Shown: piece by piece, positions 24,684 through 33,644 of the stretch
How the letters are laid out: every line of letters starts with the position of its first letter
Position numbering within the stretch: position 1 is the stretch's first letter
Assembly: GCA_002369325.1 (NCBI GenBank)
Contig: DFDU01000096.1
Location: 1-37,049 of the forward strand
Direction: 5' to 3'
Origin: Lachnospiraceae bacterium UBA3820
Lineage (GTDB): Bacteria; Bacillota; Clostridia; Lachnospirales; Lachnospiraceae
Length of the DNA stretch: 37,049 bases
Notes under the pieces: model-generated
Told to the model about the DNA's origin: nothing
What the model saw: only the letters and a program-made list of their open reading frames with translations
Databases searched by the model: none
Made by a program: the position numbers and the translations under genes

Positions 24684-24732
24684 AACTTTGTCCTCCTGTT
24701 TTAAATCCCTTCTGTCATTCCGGGAAATCAAG

Positions 24733-24757
24733 CCTCCTTGCAATCCTTATAAAGGAT
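24733..24757 (-). other. Hairpin and orphan ribosome binding site in the 99-base gap before flgE
   Basis: ATCCTT/AAGGAT (arms 24743-24748 and 24752-24757, three-base loop) is followed on the minus strand by a perfect AAGGAGG (24739-24733). No credible start codon for flgE is suitably spaced from it. Fourteen bases downstream is a five-codon frame (MTEGI), and the true flgE site GGAGGA lies further on. Confidence 0.4.
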
Positions 24758-24782
24758 GTTTCGGTCCGGCTATAATCATAAG

Positions 24783-25175
24783 TTACACAATTACCGCTCC
24801 GTCAATGTTGGTAAAAACATTATTTTCTTCATTTTGTTCCAAAGCCGTTACCACCATATTATTCTTAACATTTACTATAAATGCCAGATTATCCATCATA
24901 ACCAGTGTTTCGTTTATGCTCTTGTCTCTTGCTTTTTCAACACCTTCATTAAGTCTTGTTCTCTGTGCATTTGAAAGAATAATATTTCTGCTTTCAAGTC
25001 TTTGGTTTGCATGTTTCGAAAACTTAACATTTTCAAAGCTTTCCGCTTTTTCTTTTAAGATATCCTGAAACATATTGCTTTCGGTGGGTTTTTCTTTATT
25101 AACGGCGTCCTTGCTATGAAGATATAATTCTTTTGCCTGTTCTATTGAAACGAGCCTTGAATTTAAACCTTCCAT
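24783..25175 (-). CDS. TIGR02530 family flagellar operon protein
   Basis: A 130-aa protein matching the TIGR02530 flagellar operon family, found between flgD and flgE in Clostridia and relatives. The diagnostic block is VKFSKHANQRLESRNIILS followed by RTRLNEGVEKARDKSINETL and ALEQNEENNVFTNIDGAVIV. The biochemical role is not established; its constant place suggests work in hook assembly. I chose the ATG at 25175 with AAGGTGG upstream, because the upstream extension overlaps flgD and has no homology. Confidence 0.85.
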   Translation of the reverse strand: MEGLNSRLVSIEQAKELYLHSKDAVNKEKPTESNMFQDILKEKAESFENVKFSKHANQRLESRNIILSNAQRTRLNEGVEKARDKSINETLVMMDNLAFIVNVKNNMVVTALEQNEENNVFTNIDGAVIV

Positions 25176-25200
25176 AAAATCTCCACCTTTTTTTATAAAA

Positions 25201-25722
25201 CTACGCTTCTTCTGTTCTGCCTGTTGCACCGTTTTCCAAAGCTTTGTCAATTGCTGCCTTATCAATATCGTCGGCATGTTCCTGAAGGAACATATAATAA
25301 TCATAGTCAACAACGGAATCCAAATCACTTGCAGGATAATATGTATCATTTACAGATAACATTACCTCTCCGTTTTTAACCGTTGCATATTGAACCAATC
25401 CGCTTATCATGGATTCATTTCCGGAAGAATCCTTTGCGTTCATTATAACGTATTGTCCAACAAGGTTAAGACCGTTGCTCTTATCAATCGCACCGCCGAT
25501 ATTCATGGTTGCTTCAAGTGATGAATATTGTGCAAGCTGTGACATATATTCGGTACTGTCACCCGGATTCATAGGATCCTGATATTTCATCTGAGTAACC
25601 AAGAGCTGCAAAAATGCATCTTTATCAAGGTCATTGCCTGACTTTGAATCAGTTGTCTTTCCTGACGCATGATATGCCGATGATGCGGCTGCTACGCTGT
25701 TTAATGCTGAATCAATTGCCAT
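25201..25722 (-). CDS. flgD: Hook capping/scaffold protein FlgD
   Basis: A 173-aa FlgD, the cap that guides hook polymerisation. The N-terminal secretion and cap region shows DKDAFLQLLVTQMKYQDPMN then STEYMSQLAQYSSLEATMNI. The C-terminal part is short compared with proteobacterial FlgD (~230 aa), with a reduced domain containing VGQYVIMNAKDSSGNESMIS, as usual in Bacillota (YlxG). It follows fliK by 21 bases. Confidence 0.94.
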   Translation of the reverse strand: MAIDSALNSVAAASSAYHASGKTTDSKSGNDLDKDAFLQLLVTQMKYQDPMNPGDSTEYMSQLAQYSSLEATMNIGGAIDKSNGLNLVGQYVIMNAKDSSGNESMISGLVQYATVKNGEVMLSVNDTYYPASDLDSVVDYDYYMFLQEHADDIDKAAIDKALENGATGRTEEA

Positions 25723-25743
25723 ATTTTTTCTCCTTTCCGTTTA

Positions 25744-27240
25744 TTATATCGAATAACTGACGCTGTTACCCTGTGCTCTCATCATTTCCGATTCTATTTG
25801 ATCTTCATCCGTTATCTCATCTGTTATATTACCGTTTGAATCAATTCCAATATTTTTGCCTTTGGATTTTCTTTCACCGTTTTCTTCCTGCATATTATCT
25901 TCCTGTCCTTCAAAGAATCCGTATGAGGCTATGGTTACTTCAACATCCTCAACCTTTAAGTCCTGATTATTCAAGGTTTCTCTTAACGCAGCGATATTTG
26001 ATTCAATTGCATTTTTGGCTGCTTCCGTCTCGGCAACTATCTGTGCCTGCATAATACCGTTTCTTGAACTTACGGTAATCTGAACTCTTCCAAGGCTTTC
26101 AGGATTAAGTCTCATCTCCAGTGATGTAACTTCATTTGTTACATTTGCTTTAATCTCATCTACCACCTGTCTTATGATATCTGCCTGAGATACACTTTCG
26201 GTAAATTCACCCGAAACTGCGGTTTCTTCCGAAACAACATTATTAATCGCATTATTAAGATTATTTATTATGCTTTCGTTCGAGTTATTGAAGCTGTTTG
26301 ATGAACTGTTTCTATCGGCATTTCCTGAGGTTTCCGGAATAATGGTCCGAATTCCCTCACTGATATTATTATCGGCATTTTTGTTAATAAATGAACCTTT
26401 TTCATTATCATTTTCGGTATTAACAAGAGTCTCAGCCTCATTTTCTCCGGATGTTTCAAGCATTTCGTCAGCTTTAGAAATGATATCTTCTAAATCAATA
26501 CTGAGTTTTTGGTTTTCTCCGTCAAACTCAACCACTTCCGAAGATAAATCAAATGCCTCGAAAGCTTCCAATAATTCGTTTAATTGGTCAGTTATGTCGT
26601 TAACCAAAGTTGCAAGCTGCTCATCGATAAGAATATCCACTTCAGATGCGCCTCTTGTAAACAGTACAAATTCACCCACATTGGACGTATCGATCAAATC
26701 GGTAAAATTCATATCTAGCGCCGATAGATTTTTTTCAATTTCCTCGTCACCTATGCCAAGCATGTCCTTAAGAAGCTCTGTTATCTGATTAATCAACGAT
26801 GCAAGCTGTTCTGCCAAATCTTCAATCTTTTCTTCAGGAACCTCATTAGCGGTTACATTCGCTAATGATAAATCTTTATCTCCTGCTTCTTTTTCAATTG
26901 AAGCATCATTAGTTCCCTTTTCGTCAGAAACGCTTGCTTTGTCGCCGTCCGTGGCTGATATATTTTTTTCATCTGCTTTATTAACATTCTTATCTGCATA
27001 ACCATCATCTGCATTTGCATAAGTCTGTGACTTATCACCTGCTTTGACGTTTTCTGCTTTTGTGTCTGTTAATGAAGCATCCGTAATCTTATTTTCATCC
27101 TTGAAATTATCGGAAGATAAATTAATCAAACTTGAAAAGGAATCCGCAGCACCTTCCTCTGCCTTGGATTTAAGATTATTCTTCGACTTTATACCGGAAG
27201 ATAAATCCATCGGGCTAATTCCCTTTGTAGAAATCGCCAT
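25744..27240 (-). CDS. fliK: Hook-length control protein FliK
   Basis: A 498-aa FliK, exported during hook growth and interacting with FlhB to switch export specificity. The long N-terminal and central region (1-350) is low-complexity and rich in Asp, Glu, Asn, Ser and Lys, typical of the ruler part. The conserved Flg_hook domain (about 365-440) contains TSLEMRLNPESLGRVQITVS and MQAQIVAETEAAKNAIESNI. Genes for FlgD and the hook follow. A short acidic tail ends the protein. Confidence 0.93.
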   Translation of the reverse strand: MAISTKGISPMDLSSGIKSKNNLKSKAEEGAADSFSSLINLSSDNFKDENKITDASLTDTKAENVKAGDKSQTYANADDGYADKNVNKADEKNISATDGDKASVSDEKGTNDASIEKEAGDKDLSLANVTANEVPEEKIEDLAEQLASLINQITELLKDMLGIGDEEIEKNLSALDMNFTDLIDTSNVGEFVLFTRGASEVDILIDEQLATLVNDITDQLNELLEAFEAFDLSSEVVEFDGENQKLSIDLEDIISKADEMLETSGENEAETLVNTENDNEKGSFINKNADNNISEGIRTIIPETSGNADRNSSSNSFNNSNESIINNLNNAINNVVSEETAVSGEFTESVSQADIIRQVVDEIKANVTNEVTSLEMRLNPESLGRVQITVSSRNGIMQAQIVAETEAAKNAIESNIAALRETLNNQDLKVEDVEVTIASYGFFEGQEDNMQEENGERKSKGKNIGIDSNGNITDEITDEDQIESEMMRAQGNSVSYSI

Positions 27241-27268
27241 ATTGTTTCTCCTTTCATGATGTATTGAG

Positions 27269-28003
27269 TTACGGTAACAATTTCTTCGTTATACTTGCCG
27301 CAAATTCAGGTTCCATAGCAGCAAGTACATCAGCCCTTTTCTCGGCACTCATATTATTCATAATAAGTGCAACCGTGTCCAGATCATTTTTCATGCTTTG
27401 TAAAATATCAGCCGCATTCTTGGCTTTCATATTTTCGTAGGTCGACGCAAGTTCAAGTATTTCCTGATCCGCCTGTCTTGCCGCAATCATATTTGCATAA
27501 ATCTCTTCCGCACGTTCCGGACTGATTTCATTGTACCACTCAATATATGTATCGGCATCCGGAGCGGATTCTCCATAGACTATTTCGTCATAAAATTCAT
27601 TTTTTTTCTTTTCGAACTCTTCCTGATCGGTTTTATATACAGTTAATTGATCAACTTCTTTAGATAATTCCGCAATTTTATCATTTAACGAAAGTATCTC
27701 GGCATCCTTGGCACTTATCGTTTCATCCATTATTTTTATCTGATCCAACGCTTCGGAAAGCGTGCTGTACGGATAGTCACTTTCCTTTGCCACTTCTTCA
27801 TCGGATGCATCCGGAAGTATTTTGTTAATTACAGGTACATCCTTGAATACCGGTCTTAATACCTCACTTCCAAAGCCGCCCACATCGCATTTTATCAAAA
27901 GTGCCATAGTTGAAAGAAATGAAATAATAATAAGTATCATTATCAATATCGCTGAACCGCTTATTCCCTTTTTGCCTTCCCCTTCTCTTTTTTCTTTTGC
28001 CAT
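27269..28003 (-). CDS. YlxF/MotE-like protein with MgtE-N-type domain
   Basis: A 244-aa protein. A basic N-terminus and one membrane helix (about 17-38, ILIMILIIISFLSTMALLI) are followed by an extracytoplasmic region with a coiled coil (about 88-140). The C-terminal helical domain (about 180-244, YENMKAKNAADILQSM then MSAEKRADVLAAMEPEFA) resembles the MgtE N-terminal domain. Similar proteins lie between fliJ and fliK in most Bacillota (YlxF), and the domain occurs in rhizobial MotE, a stator chaperone. A flagellar function is almost certain from context; the exact role is unproven. Confidence 0.82.
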   Translation of the reverse strand: MAKEKREGEGKKGISGSAILIMILIIISFLSTMALLIKCDVGGFGSEVLRPVFKDVPVINKILPDASDEEVAKESDYPYSTLSEALDQIKIMDETISAKDAEILSLNDKIAELSKEVDQLTVYKTDQEEFEKKKNEFYDEIVYGESAPDADTYIEWYNEISPERAEEIYANMIAARQADQEILELASTYENMKAKNAADILQSMKNDLDTVALIMNNMSAEKRADVLAAMEPEFAASITKKLLP

Positions 28004-28005
28004 AG

Positions 28006-28464
28006 CTATTCATCTACCTCCGGTTTTTTACTGTTAAATTGATAACTTGCAACCTCATCCGTTTCTTTTCCTTCCTGTGCATTCAGTTCGGTTACGAATT
28101 CATCAAATTTTTGTTCCTTAAGTTTTTCGTGCATTTTTCTTTCCTGCATTAAATTATTAAGCTTTTGTCTTGCCTTTTCAAGATTTTTGCTGGCTTTTCT
28201 TACATTTTCCTCTTGAGCCAAAATCATATCATCCATACAGGTTATGGAATTTTCACATTCTTCAATTTTTAATAAGTCAAGCTTACCTTGCAATGCCTCA
28301 AGATATATACCATGATATTCTTCTTTTCTGTCATGTAAAGCCGTAAGTTTATCCTCTTCAACATTTAATGCATGTCTTGCATTTGCATATTCCTGTTTTG
28401 CGGCATCCTCAAGCTTAAGCTTTATATCAAGAATATTTTGCATACGGTATTTAAATTTAGCCAT
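28006..28464 (-). CDS. fliJ: Flagellar export chaperone FliJ
   Basis: A 152-aa protein that is almost entirely helical coiled coil (MAKFKYRMQNILDIKLKLED opens the FliJ family). FliJ is the stalk of the FliI6 export ATPase ring and couples it to FlhA. It follows fliI by 14 bases with AGAGGTG upstream of the ATG and ends two bases before the YlxF-like gene. Confidence 0.9.
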   Translation of the reverse strand: MAKFKYRMQNILDIKLKLEDAAKQEYANARHALNVEEDKLTALHDRKEEYHGIYLEALQGKLDLLKIEECENSITCMDDMILAQEENVRKASKNLEKARQKLNNLMQERKMHEKLKEQKFDEFVTELNAQEGKETDEVASYQFNSKKPEVDE

Positions 28465-28478
28465 TATAACACCTCTGA

Positions 28479-29801
28479 TTATTCAAAAATACCTTTAAGC
28501 ATATTTAATTCATCATCCAATAAAAACTTACTGTTTACATCCTGCATCAGAAATTGATTAACCTTTTTTATCTTTGTAATGGCATAATCTATATCAGGAT
28601 TGGATCCGGATCTGTAGGCACCTATATTTATCAAATCTTCGGCATCATTATATGTTGCAAGTACATTTTTAAGCTTACCGGCTGCTTCCTTATGTTCACT
28701 TGTTGCAATTGCACTCATGCAACGGGAAATGCTGGCAAGTATGTCTATCGCCGGATAATGATTTTTGTGACCGAGTTTTCTTGAAAGAACGATATGTCCG
28801 TCAAGTATACCTCGAGCCGTATCGGTAATAGGTTCATTGAAATCATCACCATCGACAAGTACTGTATATAGTCCTGTTATCGAGCCCTTATATGTATTTC
28901 CCGCACGTTCCAAAACCTTCGGAAGCTCGGAATAAACCGAAGGCGGATAACCTCTTGTTACCGGAGGTTCACCAGATGCAAGTCCTATCTCTCTTTGTGC
29001 CATGGAAAAACGCGTTAAAGAGTCCATCATAAGGAGTACATCTTTCCCCTGATCCCTGAAATATTCGGCAATTGCCGTTGCTGTTTTAGCCGCTTTGTTA
29101 CGAATAAGTGCAGGTTTATCCGAAGTTGCAATAACAAGTACGGATCTTTTTAAGCCTTCTTCTCCGAGATCCCGCTCTATGAATTCTCCAACCTCTCTGC
29201 CACGCTCGCCGATAAGAGCAATAACATTTATATCCGCTCTCGTATTGCGGGCAAACATACCAAGAAGTGTACTCTTTCCGACTCCGCTTCCGGCAAAAAT
29301 ACCGACTCTTTGTCCCTTTCCGATAGTCAAAAGACCGTCAACCGCTTTTACACCAAGCGGCAAAACTTCGGATATAAGCTTTCTTTGAAGCGGATCAGGC
29401 GGTGCATTATCTATAGGATATTCCTCTTCATAAGTAAGCTCACTGCCATCCATAGGTCTTCCTATGCCGTCAAGCACTCTTCCAAGAAGCTGCGGTCCAA
29501 CCTTCACGGTAAGTACCTCACCGGTGTTTTTAACTGTCGCTCCAAGTCCTATACCGTCAACAACGTCAAAAGGCATAAGCAAAACCTTATTATCCCTGAA
29601 GCCGACAACCTCTGCCATAACCCTGTTCATTCCGTCCTTTGAGATTACTTCGCATAAATCATTAAGCTTACACGGAGGACCGAATGATTCCATCGTAAGA
29701 CCAACAATCTTACTTACCTTACCGAAGCTCATTACATAATCCCGGTCAAGCAGGTTGTAATATTTTTGTATATTAAATTCATGTCTGAATTCATTACTCA
29801 T
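28479..29801 (-). CDS. fliI: Flagellar export ATPase FliI
   Basis: A 440-aa F1-like ATPase that powers type III export. Walker A is GSGVGKST (171-178), catalytic Glu199 lies in LIGERGREVGEF, and Walker B ends at Asp260 (DVLLMMDSLTRFSMAQREIG). Family motifs RPMDG and ASGEPPVTRGYPPSVYSELP are present. The ribosome binding site is weak (AAAGAG), and a terminator-like hairpin lies in the 67-base gap upstream, so its expression may be tuned separately from fliH. Confidence 0.96.
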   Translation of the reverse strand: MSNEFRHEFNIQKYYNLLDRDYVMSFGKVSKIVGLTMESFGPPCKLNDLCEVISKDGMNRVMAEVVGFRDNKVLLMPFDVVDGIGLGATVKNTGEVLTVKVGPQLLGRVLDGIGRPMDGSELTYEEEYPIDNAPPDPLQRKLISEVLPLGVKAVDGLLTIGKGQRVGIFAGSGVGKSTLLGMFARNTRADINVIALIGERGREVGEFIERDLGEEGLKRSVLVIATSDKPALIRNKAAKTATAIAEYFRDQGKDVLLMMDSLTRFSMAQREIGLASGEPPVTRGYPPSVYSELPKVLERAGNTYKGSITGLYTVLVDGDDFNEPITDTARGILDGHIVLSRKLGHKNHYPAIDILASISRCMSAIATSEHKEAAGKLKNVLATYNDAEDLINIGAYRSGSNPDIDYAITKIKKVNQFLMQDVNSKFLLDDELNMLKGIFE

Positions 29802-29829
29802 AATCTGTCTACTCTTTTTTATTTATTCT

Positions 29830-29855
29830 AAAAATCCCCGATTTAAAACCGGGGA
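29830..29855 (-). terminator. Intrinsic terminator-like hairpin between fliH and fliI
   Basis: On the minus strand TCCCCG (29855-29850) pairs with CGGGGA (29840-29835) around a nine-base loop, followed at once by UUUUUAG. This is a textbook Rho-independent terminator shape inside the operon, 14 bases after the fliH stop. I see no convincing promoter between it and fliI, so read-through must be partial or controlled. Confidence 0.7.
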
Positions 29856-29868
29856 CATATTTATTATA

Positions 29869-30651
29869 CTACGAAAGCAATTTAAATGCAGTAATAAGAT
29901 TTTGTATCTGTACATCCATTGATAAGTCGATAATTCCGATATCGGTTTCTATAACGCATTGACCTTTCTCAAGCTTGGCGTCGGCAAAAATATCTATTGT
30001 TATATTTGGATTTGCCGCTCCGACTATCCTTTCACTGTTATCCGCTACATAAGCATAACTGTCTTCGCATACCTTGATGGTATATTTTGTTGTCGACTCT
30101 ACTTCATTGATTGCGTTATTTATCATATAAAGCATAGCAGGCTTATAGTCATCAACTATTATTCCCGATATTTTCTTTATAAGCTCACAGGTAAGATTTA
30201 TAAGCTTTTTTTCTGCATCATCAAGATATGCTTCGTTTTTTGTAAGCATCTCTTTTTTAATCTTTTCCTGTTCATCGTTTAAATTGGCAAGGTAGACATC
30301 CGCCCTTTTCATAGCTTCCATATTGCCATCTTCAAGGCCTGTCTCATAGCCTTCCTTATAAGCATTTTCTTTTATGCTTTCGGCTTCCTGCCAAGCATCC
30401 TCAATTATCTTGTTTGCCTTTTCACGCGCATCATCTCTTAATTCTTTGGCCTTATCCATTGCATCATCGAGGATGGCTTGATTCTCCGGAGTCTTTAATC
30501 CTTCCGATATTTCTTCGGCTTCATCAGGTACAGCAGAAGCTTCAGGTTCCTTTCGGGCACCCCCGATAACACGTGTATTGGTATCAATTACAAACGGAGT
30601 CGAATTACTGTTTGTCATATTAACAAATCCCGATTTAAAAAGACTAGACAA
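29869..30651 (-). CDS. fliH: Flagellar export regulator FliH
   Basis: A 260-aa FliH, which binds FliI as a dimer and regulates the export ATPase. The centre is a long charged coiled coil (about 60-160, with AYKEGYETGLEDGNMEAMKR) and the C-terminal domain has IDLSMDVQIQNL. I take the TTG at 30651 as start: it has GGAGGTGA nine bases upstream and yields SSLFKSGFV, like the start of other FliH proteins. The first ATG (30618) would remove this segment. The gene overlaps fliG by eight bases. Confidence 0.88.
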   Translation of the reverse strand: MSSLFKSGFVNMTNSNSTPFVIDTNTRVIGGARKEPEASAVPDEAEEISEGLKTPENQAILDDAMDKAKELRDDAREKANKIIEDAWQEAESIKENAYKEGYETGLEDGNMEAMKRADVYLANLNDEQEKIKKEMLTKNEAYLDDAEKKLINLTCELIKKISGIIVDDYKPAMLYMINNAINEVESTTKYTIKVCEDSYAYVADNSERIVGAANPNITIDIFADAKLEKGQCVIETDIGIIDLSMDVQIQNLITAFKLLS

Positions 30652-31660
30652 TTATCTCGTCACCTCCACCACGGGAAATAACAATTTCACCCGAATCCTC
30701 AAGTTTTCGGATAATATTAACAATTTTCTGCTGTGCATCTTCAACATCCTTAAGACGGACAGGACCCATAAATTCCATATCCTCTTTTATCATGGATGCA
30801 AGTCTTGATGAAAGGTTATCAAATATTACCTTTTGAACATCTTCATTTGCATTCTTCAGCGCAATCGCAAGCTCGTTATTATCAACCTCACGAAGAACTG
30901 TCTGAATAGCTCTGTTGTCAAGAGTAAGAATATCCTCGAATACGAACATTCTTCTTCTGATCTCATCTGCAAGCTCAGGATCCTCGACCTCGAGAGTTTC
31001 CATAATATGCTTCTCAGTACTTCTGTCAACAGTATTAAGAATATTAACAATGGATTCAACACCACCGACAATGGTGTAATCCTGATTAACAAGTGATGAA
31101 AGTTTCTTCTCGAGCACTGCCTCTACCTCTTTTATGACATCCGGACTTGTTCTGTCCATTACCGCAATTCTCTTAGCAACATCCGCCTGTTTTTCAGGAG
31201 GAAGCGCACTGACAACCGCCGCAGATTGCTGTGGTGAAAGATATGCCAATATAAGAGCGATAGTCTGAGGATGCTCGTCCTGTATAAAGTTTAAAAGCTG
31301 TGATGCATCCGCTTTTCGAACAAACTCAAAAGGTCTTACCTGAAGAGATGCCGTAAGCTTACCGATAACGGTTTTTGCTTTGTCCTCGCCGAGAGCCGCA
31401 TCAAGAAGCTGCTTAGCATATGCAATACCACCTTCGGCAATATATTGCTGCGCAAGACAAATTTCATAGAATTCATCCATTACCATTTCTTTTACATCGG
31501 CCGGAACGCTTCTTGTATTAGCAATTTCAAGGGTAAGCTGTTCTATCTCCTCATCCTTAAGATGCTTAAAAACCTGTGCCGAACGTTCAGGGCCAAGCGA
31601 TATAAGCAAAACTGCAGCTTTTTGTATTCCGGATATTTCCTCTATTGACTTAACTGCCAT
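30644..31660 (-). CDS. fliG: Flagellar motor switch protein FliG
   Basis: A 338-aa FliG, the rotor protein that contacts MotA. The N-terminal domain starts EISGIQKAAVLLISLGPERS. The middle domain carries the EHPQTIALILAYLSPQQ motif. The C-terminal charged domain includes LTLDNRAIQTVLREVDNNEL and DMEFMGPVRLKDVEDAQQKI, containing the torque helix. Length is standard. It follows fliF by six bases. Confidence 0.97.
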   Translation of the reverse strand: MAVKSIEEISGIQKAAVLLISLGPERSAQVFKHLKDEEIEQLTLEIANTRSVPADVKEMVMDEFYEICLAQQYIAEGGIAYAKQLLDAALGEDKAKTVIGKLTASLQVRPFEFVRKADASQLLNFIQDEHPQTIALILAYLSPQQSAAVVSALPPEKQADVAKRIAVMDRTSPDVIKEVEAVLEKKLSSLVNQDYTIVGGVESIVNILNTVDRSTEKHIMETLEVEDPELADEIRRRMFVFEDILTLDNRAIQTVLREVDNNELAIALKNANEDVQKVIFDNLSSRLASMIKEDMEFMGPVRLKDVEDAQQKIVNIIRKLEDSGEIVISRGGGDEIIV

Positions 31661-31666
31661 ATTTTA

Positions 31667-33268
31667 TTACTCCCATTCATCATTCAACCAGTTTCTAAGT
31701 AACAATGCAACCGCCTCAGGATTTTCATCAACGAATTTTTCAATCTGACTCTTGGTTGCCGAGCTCTCGCCGAATTCAATATCATCAAGAGTCTGATTTT
31801 CTTTAGTGGTAGCAAGAAGAGTCTCAACCGAAAGCTCCGGTTCTGTCTCCACAACCTCTTCCGCCTTCATGCTCCTGAATACCACAAACAAAAGCAAAAG
31901 TCCGATAATAACGGCAAGAACGATTGATAAAATGCTTTGAACAGGAACGGATTTCTTCTCCTTCGGGTAGAAAATCGGAACTGTTCTTTCTATTACATAA
32001 ATATTTGCTTCCTTAATACCCGTACCCTTTGATAAAAGAGAAACAATCTCCGGCGGGTTTACATTTTCGACAGGTTCGGAATTTGCCTGTTTAAACTCTT
32101 CATATGTCATTTCTTCAAGAAGTCCCTGTTTTTCAAGCTCTTCCTCATAAAAGATATTATATTTTGTAAGATAAAGCGAAATACTTGAATTCGCCAATTC
32201 CACACTACCAACAGACTTAACTGTTTTTGTTTTGGTACTGCTGGTTGCATAGGTTTCTTTTATAAGCGTAAGTGTCGATTCCGAATTGGCCTCATCCAAA
32301 AGGTTGTAATCGGTAATCTCTTCACCGTTGGCATCGGTACCAACAACTCCGCCTGTTCCGTCAACATTTTCGGCAAGGTAGTAATAATAAGTTTCCTTTG
32401 GACCGGTGTCATCATCGGTATTTGTATAATACTTAATATCTTCTATTTCCTCAGGACTTATATTGATATCGAGGTTGGATGAAACCGATACATCATCATA
32501 TACTCCCGAATTTACCATAAGATTCCAAAGCTTGCTGTTGTAATATTCTTCAACCTGCTGTTCGATTGAAAGGTTCGTTAAAACAGTGGTTGAATTATTG
32601 GCGCCCGAAAACAAAAGATTTCCCTGCTTGTCAATAATTGTAATATCATTTGTGTCTTCATTTCCAACACAGGTTCTTGCATATTCGGCAATACCGGATA
32701 CACTCTCATTTTTGAAATTGGAATTGGTTGTAAGCATAATACTTACAGTAGCACTTTTTTCATTGTTATATATAGAGCTGCTTGATTCCGGCAAATCGAT
32801 TGTAACAGAGGCTTTTGTTACACCTTCCATGCTCTTGATATCCGCTTCCATATCGGCTTCAAGCTTAATCTTGGCTTTAAGCTTACGTTCCGAATCCGTT
32901 GTACTGAAGCTGTTATCGAATAACCAGCTGTTATCAACACTGCTTGCCGACGCACTTATTCCGTTTTGTCCAAGCAAAAGCCTTGCCTCTGCTATCTTTT
33001 TCTCATCAACATCAATACTTAATGCATCATCCGACACTCTGTGTTTTATGCCGTTTTCCTTCAGCAACGCTTCGGCCTCGGCTGTCTGCGCAGAGTTATC
33101 AAAGGTCGCAAGCCTTGTATATGAAGTTCTGTTAAGAATAACAAAAAGAGCGACAAGGGTAATAATTACCGCTGCCACCACAGAAAAGAATAAGGTTTTC
33201 TGTTTTGCAGTATATCTGTTCCAAAATTCAACAATCTTTGCAGGCAATTGCCTGAACCACTCTCTCAT
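31667..33268 (-). CDS. fliF: Flagellar MS-ring protein FliF
   Basis: A 533-aa FliF. Membrane helices lie near the N-terminus (about 25-46) and the C-terminus (about 448-466, VQSILSIVLAVIIGLLLLFV). Ring-building motifs lie between: the YscJ-like part with LATFDNSAQTAEAEALLKEN, then the second ring domain with ASVTIDLPESSSS. The cytoplasmic tail (RNWLNDEWE) binds FliG, whose gene follows directly. Length is normal for Bacillota. Confidence 0.96.
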   Translation of the reverse strand: MREWFRQLPAKIVEFWNRYTAKQKTLFFSVVAAVIITLVALFVILNRTSYTRLATFDNSAQTAEAEALLKENGIKHRVSDDALSIDVDEKKIAEARLLLGQNGISASASSVDNSWLFDNSFSTTDSERKLKAKIKLEADMEADIKSMEGVTKASVTIDLPESSSSIYNNEKSATVSIMLTTNSNFKNESVSGIAEYARTCVGNEDTNDITIIDKQGNLLFSGANNSTTVLTNLSIEQQVEEYYNSKLWNLMVNSGVYDDVSVSSNLDINISPEEIEDIKYYTNTDDDTGPKETYYYYLAENVDGTGGVVGTDANGEEITDYNLLDEANSESTLTLIKETYATSSTKTKTVKSVGSVELANSSISLYLTKYNIFYEEELEKQGLLEEMTYEEFKQANSEPVENVNPPEIVSLLSKGTGIKEANIYVIERTVPIFYPKEKKSVPVQSILSIVLAVIIGLLLLFVVFRSMKAEEVVETEPELSVETLLATTKENQTLDDIEFGESSATKSQIEKFVDENPEAVALLLRNWLNDEWE

Positions 33269-33289
33269 AAGTTCCTCCGTATATCAAAG

Positions 33290-33607
33290 CTATAACTGCA
33301 TATTCATAAGCTCTTTGTATGCAGAAACAACCGCATTTGTAACCCTGACGGTATATTGAAGCGAAATATTTGCTTTACGCTGTGCCAAAGCCAAATCATG
33401 CACACTGTCGGTATATCCCAAAGCAAAGCTCATTTCCTCTGCCTCGGCAACTTTTTGATAATGGTCTGCTTCCTTGTACATATCAACAGCAGCACTGAAT
33501 ATGCTGTCAAAGCTTGTACTTGATTTATCCGAACTGACCTTGTATCCATCATGTATATTGTTTACATTAAAATCATTTCCATATAATTCAACCGGTGTTA
33601 CAGGCAT
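33290..33607 (-). CDS. fliE: Hook-basal body protein FliE
   Basis: A 105-aa FliE that joins the MS ring to the rod. The C-terminal half is the conserved helical region: ALAQRKANISLQYTVRVTNA then VVSAYKELMNMQL. I chose the ATG at 33607, ten bases from AAGGAG; the GTG three codons upstream is too close to that site. It lies between flgC and fliF as in all Bacillota operons. Confidence 0.94.
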   Translation of the reverse strand: MPVTPVELYGNDFNVNNIHDGYKVSSDKSSTSFDSIFSAAVDMYKEADHYQKVAEAEEMSFALGYTDSVHDLALAQRKANISLQYTVRVTNAVVSAYKELMNMQL

Positions 33608-33644
33608 ATTATTCACTCTCCTTACAGATATTTAAAACAAAAAG

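Noticed and set aside
24690..24743. Upstream extension of FlgE (start at 24743 or the TTG at LISRND)
   Set aside because: The extra residues have no hook-protein homology, and the ribosome binding site is wrongly spaced. The ATG at 24683 has GGAGGA at good distance.
25176..25349. Upstream extension of the TIGR02530 protein overlapping flgD
   Set aside because: It is an out-of-frame reading of the flgD end; the ATG at 25175 has its own ribosome binding site and family-like start.
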